Part shown: positions 1 through 6,345 of the stretch, piece after piece
How positions within the stretch are numbered: position 1 is the stretch's first letter
How the letters are laid out: each line of letters begins with the position of its first letter
Source: Ruminococcus sp.
Lineage (GTDB): Bacteria > Bacillota > Clostridia > Oscillospirales > Ruminococcaceae
Length of the DNA stretch: 19,160 bases
Assembly: GCA_031262625.1 (NCBI GenBank)
Contig: JAISHJ010000080.1
Span: 1-19,160, forward strand
Direction: 5' to 3'
The notes under the pieces: model-generated
Database searches by the model: none
Seen by the model: the letters and a program-made list of their open reading frames with translations, nothing else
Told to the model about the DNA's origin: nothing
Position numbers and translations under genes: made by a program

Positions 1-68
1 GTAAACTTCGTAGTTATCGACTTAATTTCTTTTTTATAAGAGTTTGGCTTTTTAGACTTTTTAGTCAT
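1..68 (-). CDS. 5' end of an unidentified gene, cut by the window edge
   Basis: An ATG on the minus strand at 68 is preceded by a good Shine-Dalgarno sequence (AAAAAGGAAAAC) and opens a frame without stops to the window edge, giving 22 lysine-rich residues beginning MTKKSKKPNSYKKEI. The fragment is too short to identify. It lies downstream of secG on the same strand, where many Firmicutes carry rnr (RNase R) followed by smpB, so RNase R is a guess from gene order only. A basic, disordered start fits many RNA-binding proteins. The 273-bp gap to secG, with repeats and hairpins, means it may not be cotranscribed with secG. Confidence 0.55.
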   Translation of the reverse strand, partial: MTKKSKKPNSYKKEIKSITTKF

Positions 69-99
69 AGTTTTCCTTTTTATATATAAATACACCGAA

Positions 100-124
100 A
101 GTCCCCGTGACAGGCACGGGGACT
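100..124 (-). other. Perfect 10-bp stem-loop upstream of the edge gene
   Basis: AGTCCCCGTG (100-109) and CACGGGGACT (115-124) form a perfect 10-bp GC-rich stem with a 5-nt loop. It lies between secG and the gene starting at 68. Read on the minus strand, only a mixed TTTCGGTG follows, so it lacks the T-run of a classical intrinsic terminator. It may be an mRNA 5'-end stabiliser, an attenuator or a weak terminator. Confidence 0.5.
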
Positions 125-146
125 ATTGCGTACGCCTGATGAGACC

Positions 147-178
147 CGCAATCCGAAAGCTTATACTAAGCTTTTGCG
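147..178. other. AT-rich inverted repeat with 8-bp arms
   Basis: AAAGCTTA (156-163) and TAAGCTTT (167-174) are perfect inverted repeats around a 3-nt loop. CGCA (147-150) and TGCG (175-178) can extend the stem across a 5-nt bulge. The structure is symmetrical, so it would form in either transcript. It sits between the 58-bp tandem repeats and the 100-124 stem, making the whole secG downstream region highly structured. No function can be assigned. Confidence 0.4.
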
Positions 179-202
179 AAGTCCTTTAAGAATAATTTAC
201 AC

Positions 203-330
203 TGTTAAGTTTTCCGATTCTCCACGGGTATACCCCGGAAGAACTTAAAAATACTAACCCTGTTGCGTTTTCCGATTCTACACAGGTATACCCCGGAAGA
301 ACTTAAAAGTACTAACCCTGTTGCGTTTTC
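203..330. repeat. 58-bp tandem repeat, two full copies and a partial third, each with a hairpin
   Basis: Units start at 203, 261 and 319, an exact 58-bp period. Copies 1 and 2 differ at only a few positions; the third breaks off after TGTTGCGTTTTC. Within each full copy, GTTTTCCG (209-216, 267-274) pairs with CGGAAGAAC (236-244, 294-302), giving a stem of eight pairs with one bulged base. The loop contains the palindrome-like GGTATACC. The array lies just downstream of the secG stop codon, so in the secG transcript it forms two consecutive stem-loops. It could be a 3' stability or termination element, or an intergenic repeat family. Two copies are too few and the spacing is wrong for CRISPR. 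Confidence 0.75.
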
Positions 331-341
331 TGTGAGGGCTT

Positions 342-620
342 TTATGCCGCAGCGGAATTTTTAAGGATAAGTGCGATGATATTTACCGCTAAGATGGTAA
401 GAAAGAAAATTACTCCCAAGATAACGGTTAAGCGTTTGAGGGCATCTTCTTTTGAAGAGCCGCCGCCGCCTTTGCTGAAAAGGTTATCAGACTCGCCGCC
501 GCCGAAAGCGGAGCCGAGATCTTGCTGCTTTGAGTCCTGTGCGACTGTTAAGACAATAATTAATACCGCCAGAAGGAGTAAAAGTGCTCCTGTTACAATC
601 TGTAAAGTGTCGAATACCAT
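342..620 (-). CDS. secG: Preprotein translocase subunit SecG
   Basis: SecG is the small accessory subunit of the SecYEG channel in the cytoplasmic membrane and helps SecA-driven export. The 92-residue product has the family layout: a membrane helix at about residues 7-27, a polar glycine-rich cytoplasmic loop (about 35-56, with AFGGGESDNLFSKGGGG, the conserved SecG loop), and a second helix at about 63-88. Length is slightly above the usual 75-85. The ATG at 620 follows GGGAGAAA. It lies 16 bp after khpA on the same strand, so it is probably in the operon starting at ylxM; this puts a translocon subunit in the same transcript as the SRP GTPase Ffh. Usual SecG context is eno/pgm/tpi or rnr, so this placement is less common. 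Confidence 0.95.
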   Translation of the reverse strand: MVFDTLQIVTGALLLLLAVLIIVLTVAQDSKQQDLGSAFGGGESDNLFSKGGGGSSKEDALKRLTVILGVIFFLTILAVNIIALILKNSAAA

Positions 621-636
621 AGATTTCTCCCAAAGA

Positions 637-873
637 CTACTCTTCTATTTCAACCATGATTTTTTGACTGTTTTTGCCGGCAGCCGCACGCATAACACTG
701 CGGATAGCCTTGGCAATTTTGCCTTGTTTACCGATAACTCTTCCCATATCGTCGGGAGCAACGCGGAGTCTGTATATGGTTACGCCGTTCTCGTTAGGCT
801 CATCTGCGGTAACCTGTACTGCCGAAGGATCGTTAACAAGCCCTTGTGCCATGGAAGTTAGTAAATTTACCAT
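637..873 (-). CDS. khpA: KH-domain RNA-binding protein KhpA (YlqC family)
   Basis: This is a 78-residue single KH domain, the usual size of KhpA/YlqC. The RNA-binding GxxG loop is present as GKQG (residues 48-51) in the context GRVIGKQGKIAKAIR. In other Firmicutes KhpA pairs with KhpB (Jag/EloR) to bind RNA and influence cell elongation and division; that is family knowledge. The ATG at 873 has only a weak purine-rich ribosome site. It follows rpsP by 51 bp, the conserved rpsP-khpA order, but the usual next genes rimM, trmD and rplS are absent and secG comes next. Confidence 0.93.
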   Translation of the reverse strand: MVNLLTSMAQGLVNDPSAVQVTADEPNENGVTIYRLRVAPDDMGRVIGKQGKIAKAIRSVMRAAAGKNSQKIMVEIEE

Positions 874-907
874 TTTCTTTACCGCCTATTCTGATATAAA
901 TAAATGT

Positions 908-931
908 AGAATAAATCTGACAGATTATTCT
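908..931 (-). other. Stem-loop overlapping the rpsP stop codon
   Basis: AGAATAAATCT (908-918) and AGATTATTCT (922-931) form a ten-pair stem with one bulged A and a 3-nt loop. It covers the rpsP stop codon (925-927). On the minus strand it is followed by ACATTTATTTAT. It is AT-rich and weak for a terminator, but could cause partial termination or mark an RNA processing or 3'-protection point that sets rpsP apart from khpA-secG. Confidence 0.3.
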
Positions 932-1170
932 GCTGCTTTTGCTTTTGCTAAGAGTTTCTTAACTGTGTCGGTAGGCTGTGCGCCGTTTTTAAGCCATTTG
1001 TCAGCTGCTTCTACGTCGATTTTAACGCCTGTATCGGGCTTTTTCGGGTCGTAGTAGCCTATCTGCTCGATAAATCTGCCGTCACGGGGATAGCGTGAAT
1101 CTGCAACGACTATGCGGTAAAACGGTTCTTTCTTTGCGCCCATTCTTCTTAATCTGATTTTTACGGACAT
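925..1170 (-). CDS. rpsP: 30S ribosomal protein S16
   Basis: S16 is a small-subunit protein needed for 30S assembly. The 81-residue product shows the conserved start MSVKIRLRRMGAKKEPFYRIVVADSR and the family motif RDGRFIEQIGYYDP, followed by a C-terminal half with DKWLKNGAQPTDTV. Length is typical for Firmicutes. The ATG at 1170 has a strong ribosome site, AAAGGAGATACC. It lies 14 bp after the 63-residue membrane peptide gene and 51 bp before khpA, so it belongs to the ffh operon. Confidence 0.98.
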   Translation of the reverse strand: MSVKIRLRRMGAKKEPFYRIVVADSRYPRDGRFIEQIGYYDPKKPDTGVKIDVEAADKWLKNGAQPTDTVKKLLAKAKAAE

Positions 1171-1184
1171 TTTGGTATCTCCTT

Positions 1185-1376
1185 TTAATAGCTGAAAGCT
1201 ATGATTATATAGTATACGCCATATCCCGCTAAGACCAATGCAAAGAGTATTGCAAGAGGTTTCGGGAGTTTTAGGTGTATCTTAGTTAACTTAGTGAATT
1301 TGGGAATGATTGTTAATGTCAATGCGATTGCTGTTAATATAAAGATTGCGGAGAGGAAGAAGTAATATATTTTCAT
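1185..1376 (-). CDS. Small two-helix membrane protein of unknown function, coupled to ffh
   Basis: A 63-residue product that I do not recognise. It has two hydrophobic stretches, about residues 3-25 (FFLSAIFILTAIALTLTII) and 41-60 (PLAILFALVLAGYGVYYIII), joined by a basic hinge with several lysines (KFTKLTKIHLKLPK). The positive charge between the helices suggests both termini outside and the loop in the cytoplasm. Its ATG at 1376 overlaps the ffh stop codon as ATGA and there is no separate Shine-Dalgarno site, so translation is probably coupled to ffh. This overlap and the 14-bp gap to rpsP argue that it is a real gene. A role near the SRP/membrane-insertion path is a guess from position only. 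Confidence 0.7.
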   Translation of the reverse strand: MKIYYFFLSAIFILTAIALTLTIIPKFTKLTKIHLKLPKPLAILFALVLAGYGVYYIIIAFSY

Positions 1377-2767
1377 TTGAACATATTGTTATTCGGTAAA
1401 TTAAGTCCGCGCATCTGACGTGCCATCTTCGCCATGTTGCCCATTCCGCCTTTGCCTTTTCCGCCCTTACCTTTACCGCCGCCGAGACCGAATTGCTTCA
1501 TCATTTTCTGCATATCCTCAAACTGCTTTATAAGGCGGTTAACGTCGGCAACGGTGTTGCCGGAACCGGCTGCTATACGGCGTTTGCGGGATGGATTGAT
1601 GATAGAAGGCTTAGTGCGTTCAGCCGGGGTCATTGACTGGATTAGAGCGGAAACTCGCTCCATCTTTACCGATTCGAGGGCTTCATCGTCGATTTTTCCT
1701 GCAACGCCCGGAATCATTCCGATAATCTGTTTTAGAGGACCCATTTTCTTAATCTGCTGCATCTGTTCTAAGAGGTCGTTCATATCGAAACCGTCGGATT
1801 GAAGCTTCTTCGCCATTTTTTTGGCATCCGCTTCGGAGACGGTCTGCTCCGCACGCTCAATAAGGGTCAGAACATCGCCCATACCGAGAATTCGCGAAGC
1901 CATCCGCGATGGGTGGAAAGGCTCAAGGTCTTCAAGCTTTTCACCCGTACCGATAAACTTAACGGGTTTGCCGATTACAGCTAAAACCGAGAGCGCCGCG
2001 CCGCCGCGTGTGTCAGAGTCAAGCTTACTCATTAGCACACTGTCGATACCGAGAGCTTCATCAAAAGCTTTCGCTACATTTACGGCATCCTGTCCTGTCA
2101 TTGCGTCAACGACAAGCATAATTTCGTCTGGATTCGTCTCAGCCTTGATGTTTTTAAGTTCTGTCATGAGCGTTTCGTCGATATGAAGACGTCCCGCCGT
2201 GTCGAGAATTACCACGTCATTGCCGTAATCCTTCGCGTGGCGGAGAGCGTTTTTCGCGATTGATACAGGGCTTATCTGCCCCATTTCAAATACTTTAACG
2301 CCGGCTTTTTCGCCGACAACCTGAAGCTGACCGATAGCCGCCGGGCGGTAAACGTCACAGGCTACGAGGAGGGGGCGCTTGCCCAAAGACACAAGATGTT
2401 TGGCAAGTTTTGCCGCATGAGTGGTCTTACCCGAACCCTGTAAACCGCACATCATTATGACGCAAGGCGGCTTTGAAGGGAAATTTATCTTGCTGTTCTC
2501 ACTCCCCATGAGGGTAATGAGTTCGTCATTTACTATCTTTATAACCTGCTGTCCGGGAGTAAGGCTTGTTAAAACGTCGTCTCCAACAGCTTTTTCGGTT
2601 ACTTTCGCAACAAAGTCCTTCACGACTTTGTAGTTAACGTCTGCTTCAAGAAGTGCAAGGCGCACTTCGCGCATTGCTTCTTTAACATCGGCTTCGGTAA
2701 GTCTTCCGCGCCCTTTTAAGCGCTTAAATACGTTGCCTAATTTTTCGGAAAGGCTCTCAAACGCCAA
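1373..2767 (-). CDS. ffh: Signal recognition particle protein Ffh (SRP54)
   Basis: Ffh is the GTPase of the bacterial signal recognition particle. It binds 4.5S RNA and hydrophobic signal sequences on nascent chains and docks with FtsY. The 464 residues contain the N domain (about 1-85), the G domain (about 100-295) with P-loop GLQGSGKTT (108-116), DTAGR (189-193) and the guanine-specificity element SKLDSDTRGG (247-256, usually TKLDGD), and the methionine-rich M domain (about 325-460) with the 4.5S RNA-binding RRIAAGSG segment at 396-403. The C-terminal tail is rich in Gly, Lys and Met. The start is TTG at 2767: no ATG fits, and GAGGTGATTACC lies correctly before it. It is 60 bp after ylxM, the classical ylxM-ffh pair, and overlaps the next gene by 4 nt. 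Confidence 0.98.
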   Translation of the reverse strand: MAFESLSEKLGNVFKRLKGRGRLTEADVKEAMREVRLALLEADVNYKVVKDFVAKVTEKAVGDDVLTSLTPGQQVIKIVNDELITLMGSENSKINFPSKPPCVIMMCGLQGSGKTTHAAKLAKHLVSLGKRPLLVACDVYRPAAIGQLQVVGEKAGVKVFEMGQISPVSIAKNALRHAKDYGNDVVILDTAGRLHIDETLMTELKNIKAETNPDEIMLVVDAMTGQDAVNVAKAFDEALGIDSVLMSKLDSDTRGGAALSVLAVIGKPVKFIGTGEKLEDLEPFHPSRMASRILGMGDVLTLIERAEQTVSEADAKKMAKKLQSDGFDMNDLLEQMQQIKKMGPLKQIIGMIPGVAGKIDDEALESVKMERVSALIQSMTPAERTKPSIINPSRKRRIAAGSGNTVADVNRLIKQFEDMQKMMKQFGLGGGKGKGGKGKGGMGNMAKMARQMRGLNLPNNNMFK

Positions 2768-2785
2768 AGGTAATCACCTCAGAAT

Positions 2786-2806
2786 ACAGATTACAGATTA
2801 CAGATT
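2786..2806. repeat. Three tandem copies of a 7-bp unit between ylxM and ffh
   Basis: ACAGATT is repeated three times without change at 2786-2792, 2793-2799 and 2800-2806. It lies in the 60-bp ylxM-ffh spacer, just upstream of the ffh ribosome site. A 7-bp unit can expand or contract by slippage, which would alter spacing in the ffh leader. It may equally be chance. Confidence 0.7.
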
Positions 2807-2827
2807 CTGCCGCCGCACCGTTCGTTG

Positions 2828-3208
2828 TCAAAATAGTTCCCCCGCACTCTCAAGAAGCCCTAAAGTATATTTCGCTCTTGAATGGAGAGCGGTGATGTTG
2901 CAGCCGGGCTTAAGTTCATTTTCGAGTACTGTCAGATGTTTTTTCAGTTCGTCGTATAGTTTATAATAGTTGTCGGCGTGTTCGATAATATGAAGTTTAT
3001 CTTCGAGGGATTGCATTACTGCTTCTGCACGCTTTATATTGTCGCGGACAGCCTGTCTTGAGATGCCTGAATTTTCGGCAATTTCGCCGAGAGAAAGGTC
3101 GTCATTATAGAAATTCCGTGCAGCTTCGGCTTGTTTTTCGGTAAGACAGCCGGAATAGTAATCAAGAAGTCGTGAATATCGGAGACTTTTTATTTCATCT
3201 GCTTCCAT
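2828..3208 (-). CDS. ylxM: YlxM family (UPF0122) DNA-binding-like protein, SRP-associated
   Basis: YlxM proteins are small helix-turn-helix proteins encoded next to ffh in Firmicutes; in streptococci YlxM binds SRP components and modulates Ffh GTPase activity (family knowledge). The 126-residue product has the family features: an N-terminal YSRLLDYYSGCLTEKQ segment, a sigma-factor region 4-like helix-turn-helix at about 39-60 (LSLGEIAENSGISRQAVRDNIKRAE), then a coiled-coil-like helical C-terminus. The ATG at 3208 follows AGGGGC. It is the first gene of the operon, downstream of the promoter at 3248-3276. Confidence 0.93.
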   Translation of the reverse strand: MEADEIKSLRYSRLLDYYSGCLTEKQAEAARNFYNDDLSLGEIAENSGISRQAVRDNIKRAEAVMQSLEDKLHIIEHADNYYKLYDELKKHLTVLENELKPGCNITALHSRAKYTLGLLESAGELF

Positions 3209-3247
3209 TTGAGCCCCTGTGTAAAGGTTTTTAGCTTAACAGATAAT

Positions 3248-3276
3248 ATTATAGAGGAAAAATCGTGTAATGTCAA
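3248..3276 (-). promoter_or_regulatory. Consensus sigma-A promoter for the ylxM-ffh-rpsP-khpA-secG operon
   Basis: On the minus strand, TTGACA (3276-3271) and TATAAT (3253-3248) both match consensus exactly with a 17-bp spacer. The expected transcription start is near 3241, leaving an untranslated leader of about 33 nt before the ylxM ATG. This fits strong constitutive expression of SRP and ribosomal genes. It diverges from the plus-strand promoter at 3350-3378. Confidence 0.92.
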
Positions 3277-3349
3277 TATGTTAGCAGTAAAATTAATGAA
3301 AAGTTCATAAATTATATTTTATCTTTATATTAAATTTTATAAATATCAC

Positions 3350-3378
3350 TTGTTTTTTAATAAATTTTATGTTACAAT
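3350..3378 (+). promoter_or_regulatory. Likely sigma-A promoter for the DUF6106-like gene
   Basis: TTGTTT (3350-3355), a 17-bp spacer and TACAAT (3373-3378) lie in a very AT-rich stretch (3300-3380) that could act as an UP-like region. The start would be near 3385, giving a leader of about 41 nt. The AGAGGT ribosome site follows before the ATG at 3426. Confidence 0.65.
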
Positions 3379-3425
3379 ATATTGGTGAAGTAAAATGAAA
3401 TAATATCTTATCAGAGGTAGAATTA

Positions 3426-3941
3426 ATGGATATATTCCATGAACAGATTGTAAAAAAGCCTAACAGCGGCATGAGACTCCTTGCTTTGATAGCAATTACG
3501 GCAGGCTTTGTAATCGCTGTAGCGGTGACATTCATATTTTTATCATTCCTTTTCCCGATGTCGTTTTTAATAATCGCCGGGCTTATTTACCTCGGATGGT
3601 ATGTTATTACCGGGTTTGGCGTGGAGTATGAATATATCCTCACTAATGATGAGCTTGACATTGACAAAATTATCGCTAAGCGCAAACGCAAACGTCTTAT
3701 TTCGATAAAAATGTCAAATGTTACTGATTTTGCGAAGCAGACAACCGACAGCAACGCCGGAAGCCGTACGCTTGTTGACTGCGCAGGAAATGAACTGCCG
3801 CCCTTTATTATGGACTTTAAACATGAAAAGATGGGAGAATGCAGGCTTCTTTTCACCCCGGCTGAAGAAATGATAACAGAGATGGTAAAAGTTCTGCCGC
3901 GTGCGCTCCGCATTAAGTACAAAGATTCAAATGTTATATAA
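3426..3941 (+). CDS. DUF6106-like membrane protein of unknown function
   Basis: A 171-residue product with two adjacent membrane helices at about 17-38 and 42-63, after a short N-terminal segment MDIFHEQIVKK. Then comes a cytoplasmic domain beginning VEYEYILTNDELDIDKIIAKRKRKRL (about 66-91). The layout and the phrase EYILTNDELDIDKI with a basic cluster match my recollection of DUF6106 proteins common in Clostridia; the cytoplasmic part resembles membrane-adjacent PH-like domains, which is an inference. ATG at 3426 is preceded by AGAGGT. The gene has its own promoter and diverges from ylxM. The final A of its TAA stop (3941) is the first base of the 163-bp inverted-repeat element, so the element marks its 3' end. 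Confidence 0.8.
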   Translation: MDIFHEQIVKKPNSGMRLLALIAITAGFVIAVAVTFIFLSFLFPMSFLIIAGLIYLGWYVITGFGVEYEYILTNDELDIDKIIAKRKRKRLISIKMSNVTDFAKQTTDSNAGSRTLVDCAGNELPPFIMDFKHEKMGECRLLFTPAEEMITEMVKVLPRALRIKYKDSNVI

Positions 3942-4103
3942 GAACTTGTATTCATAGCGTGAAGTCGGTCGAGAGTGGTGTGATTTTTTCGCTATGCAAG
4001 AAAGTTTTGCGCCGCCTTGCTGACGCAAGGCAAGTAAAACTGACGCAGCAGAGCGGAAAAAGCGCGCCGCTATCGGGCGGCTGAACCTATGAATACAAGT
4101 TCT
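3941..4103. repeat. 163-bp MITE-like hairpin element with perfect 17-bp terminal inverted repeats
   Basis: AGAACTTGTATTCATAG (3941-3957) is repeated perfectly inverted at 4087-4103. The inner arms remain complementary almost to the centre: 3941-4020 and 4025-4103 align along their length with two small gaps and several mismatches. The apex is a perfect 7-bp stem, GCCTTGC (4014-4020) and GCAAGGC (4025-4031), around TGAC. At about six positions a T in the left arm faces a G in the right arm, so the plus-strand transcript keeps G-U pairs where the minus-strand one would have A-C mismatches. No coding frame is supported. No clear target-site duplication flanks it. It may be a non-autonomous transposable repeat, a long structured 3' UTR or terminator, or both. 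Confidence 0.8.
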
Positions 4104-4128
4104 AAATACTACGGAAAGACTGTTCGTT

Positions 4129-4497
4129 ATGAATATAGGTATCCATACAATTGATTATAAACATTTTAGGAAGCTTGCCGTCAATCCGCGATTCCGCTCG
4201 AAACTTCTTACTTCAAGAGAGATGAAGTTTTTAATGGGAAAGGGGTTCTCAACGCGTATTATTGCAGAGATGTTCTGTGTGAAAAACGCATTTATCAAGG
4301 CTATGGGCGGGGCAGTTTCCGGCTGCAGAATGGATGAAATCTCTGTTTTACAGGATTGGTCGGGGCTTGCATATATCGCCGCACAGGGTATGACAAAAAC
4401 AAGGCTTGACGCTAAAAAATGCAAGATAACCTGCTCATTCTCCCACAACAACCGTACAGCCACCGCCGTGGTAGTCTTATATCCGGCGAATATGTAG
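4129..4497 (+). CDS. AcpS-like 4'-phosphopantetheinyl transferase paralogue, metal ligands missing
   Basis: AcpS attaches phosphopantetheine from CoA to acyl carrier protein. This 122-residue product has AcpS length and layout: N-terminal IGIHTIDYKHF (3-13), RFRSKLLTSREM (21-32), the helix MFCVKNAFIKAMGG (48-61) and C-terminal CSFSHNNRTATAVVVL (102-117). Against the family pattern, however, the Mg-binding Asp of GIGxDI is Ile8 here with Asp shifted to 9, and the Glu of AAKEAF is Asn53. Lys52, Lys57 and His106 remain. It may therefore be inactive, use another geometry, or bind an ACP without modifying it. The frame is intact. ATG at 4129 has GGAAAG ten bases upstream. It lies just after the 163-bp element and 117 bp before the mutase gene. 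Confidence 0.7.
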   Translation: MNIGIHTIDYKHFRKLAVNPRFRSKLLTSREMKFLMGKGFSTRIIAEMFCVKNAFIKAMGGAVSGCRMDEISVLQDWSGLAYIAAQGMTKTRLDAKKCKITCSFSHNNRTATAVVVLYPANM

Positions 4498-4534
4498 ATA
4501 TAATAATCTTTTGATGGCGACAATACTAATACCC

Positions 4535-4566
4535 TTAAGAGTAGTCATTAACCCTGCAAATATAAT
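4535..4566 (+). promoter_or_regulatory. Possible promoter upstream of the phosphoglucomutase gene
   Basis: TATAAT at 4561-4566 is a perfect -10 box in the AT-rich gap before the mutase gene. No good -35 lies 17 bp upstream; the nearest candidate TTAAGA (4535-4540) has a 20-bp spacer. The leader would be about 42 nt and contains the strong ribosome site CGGAGGG. Confidence 0.35.
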
Positions 4567-4614
4567 AGTACTTACCATAAAAATAACCGAAAAATTTTTA
4601 CCGGAGGGCTAATC

Positions 4615-6336
4615 ATGGCTGATGTTAACGCGCTGTATACTTTATGGAAAGACAAAGCGACCGACGACCCGGATTTACAGAAAGAACTTACAGACATTTC
4701 AAACGACTCCGAAGGAATATCCGACCGTTTTTACCGCGCTCTCGAATTCGGTACAGGCGGACTTCGCGGCGTTATAGGCGCCGGTACTAACCGTATGAAC
4801 ATCTATACTGTTAGACAGACGACACAGGGTTTCGCGGAATATATTAAAGAAGCGTTCCCGAAAAATCCTTCTGTTGCTATCTCTTACGACAGCAGAAATA
4901 AATCCGACCTTTTTGCGAAGGAATCTGCCCGCGTGCTTGCCGGAAACGGTATTAAGGTTCACCTTTACAGAGAACTTATGCCTACGCCGATGCTCTCATT
5001 TGCAGTACGTGAACTTTCTTGCAGTGCCGGAATAATGATTACAGCTTCCCATAATCCGGCAAAATATAACGGCTACAAGGTCTACGGCTCGGACGGCTGT
5101 CAGCTTACTCTTGATGCAGCAGAGGTTGTCCTTGCGAAAATAGCTAAAACCGATATTTTCGACGGCGTGAAACTTTCAGACTTTACAGCTGCTGTTTCTA
5201 ACGGCGAAATTAACTATATTTCGGAAGAAGTTTGCGAGCACTACTACGAATGTGTTAAGAAACAGAGTATCCACCCCGGAATCTGCAAAGACAGCGGCTT
5301 AAAAATAGTATACACACCTTTAAACGGCACAGGCAATAAGCCCGTACGCACAATTTTATCGCGTATCGGGATTTCTTCTGTAACTGTCGTTCCCGAACAG
5401 GAATTCCCTGACGGAAATTTCACAACCTGTCCCTTCCCGAATCCCGAAATAAAGGAAGCGCTTGCTAAGGGGCTTGAACTCTGCAAGAGCGTTTCTCCCG
5501 ACCTTCTCCTTGCTACCGACCCCGACTGCGACAGAGTAGGTATCGCCGTTCCCGGACCGAACGGTTACGTCCTCTTCTCCGGTAACGAAGTAGGCGCAAT
5601 GCTCCTTGAATATATCTGCGCAGAGCGCACAAAACTCGGAACTATGCCGGAAGAGCCTATCGCCGTAAAGACGATAGTAACCACCGATCTTGTGCGGGCG
5701 ATCGCCAAAGAATACGGCGTTGAGGTTATCGACGTTCTAACCGGCTTTAAGTTTATCGGCGAACAGATTGGTTTCCTTGAGTCTCAAAATGAAGAAGACC
5801 GTTACGTCTTCGGCTTTGAAGAGAGCTACGGTTATCTTGCCGGAACGTATGTAAGAGATAAGGATGCTGTTGTTGCTTCTATGCTTATCTGCGAAATGAC
5901 AGCTTTTTATAAGAGCAAGGGTATCACTCTCCTTGAAGCACGGGAAAAAATGTACAAAAAATACGGTATTTATTTCCACACCCAGAATTCTTTCACCTGC
6001 GAAGGTGAATCGGGCATGGAGCGGATGAGCGAAATTATGGCAGAACTTCGCGCAAAACCTCCCGTAACCATCGGCGGACTTAATGTAATTCGCATTGACG
6101 ACTATAAACAAAGCTTCTCGCTTGTTCCCGAAACCGGCGCTAAAACCGTTCTTACGCTTCCGAAGTCGGATGTTATCGCGTTTAATCTTACCGATAATGC
6201 TTCTGTAATTATCCGTCCCTCCGGAACCGAGCCAAAGATAAAAGTATACTTTACCACAACAGGCAATCTGCGTTCCGAAGCAGAAGCTTTACAGGCTAAG
6301 CTTGCGGAAGACTTTAAAGCTGTAATAGGATTCTAA
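4615..6336 (+). CDS. pgcA: Phosphoglucomutase/phosphomannomutase (alpha-D-phosphohexomutase, PgcA type)
   Basis: This enzyme interconverts sugar 1- and 6-phosphates, most likely glucose-1-P and glucose-6-P, linking glycolysis to UDP-glucose, glycogen and wall polymers. All four family motifs are present in the 573 residues: the phosphoserine loop TASHNP (143-148, Ser145), the metal loop DPDCDR (302-307), the sugar-specificity loop GFEESYG (400-406) and the phosphate-binding loop RPSGTEPK (534-541). An N-terminal GTGGLRG (46-52) is also typical. Length matches the Bacillus PgcA class (about 580) rather than the 450-residue GlmM class. ATG at 4615 follows CGGAGGG with ideal spacing. The VanY-type gene follows after 9 bp. 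Specificity for glucose versus mannose cannot be read from the motifs. Confidence 0.95.
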   Translation: MADVNALYTLWKDKATDDPDLQKELTDISNDSEGISDRFYRALEFGTGGLRGVIGAGTNRMNIYTVRQTTQGFAEYIKEAFPKNPSVAISYDSRNKSDLFAKESARVLAGNGIKVHLYRELMPTPMLSFAVRELSCSAGIMITASHNPAKYNGYKVYGSDGCQLTLDAAEVVLAKIAKTDIFDGVKLSDFTAAVSNGEINYISEEVCEHYYECVKKQSIHPGICKDSGLKIVYTPLNGTGNKPVRTILSRIGISSVTVVPEQEFPDGNFTTCPFPNPEIKEALAKGLELCKSVSPDLLLATDPDCDRVGIAVPGPNGYVLFSGNEVGAMLLEYICAERTKLGTMPEEPIAVKTIVTTDLVRAIAKEYGVEVIDVLTGFKFIGEQIGFLESQNEEDRYVFGFEESYGYLAGTYVRDKDAVVASMLICEMTAFYKSKGITLLEAREKMYKKYGIYFHTQNSFTCEGESGMERMSEIMAELRAKPPVTIGGLNVIRIDDYKQSFSLVPETGAKTVLTLPKSDVIAFNLTDNASVIIRPSGTEPKIKVYFTTTGNLRSEAEALQAKLAEDFKAVIGF

Positions 6337-6345
6337 ACGTCAAAA

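Noticed and set aside
203..330. CRISPR-like array
   Set aside because: The whole 58-bp unit is repeated, with no variable spacers, only two copies and no cas genes.
100..341. tmRNA or other structured RNA gene downstream of secG
   Set aside because: No tRNA-like acceptor or T-arm, no resume tag frame and no CCA end; the structure is explained by repeats and simple hairpins.
376..861. 161-residue plus-strand frame opposite secG and khpA
   Set aside because: Antisense shadow: it overlaps two clearly conserved minus-strand genes, has no ribosome site and gives Pro/Arg/Ser-rich low-complexity protein.
3941..4103. Classic insertion with TA target duplication
   Set aside because: The terminal repeats are perfect but the flanking bases (ATATA on the left, AAATA on the right) do not give a clean duplication, and there is no transposase.
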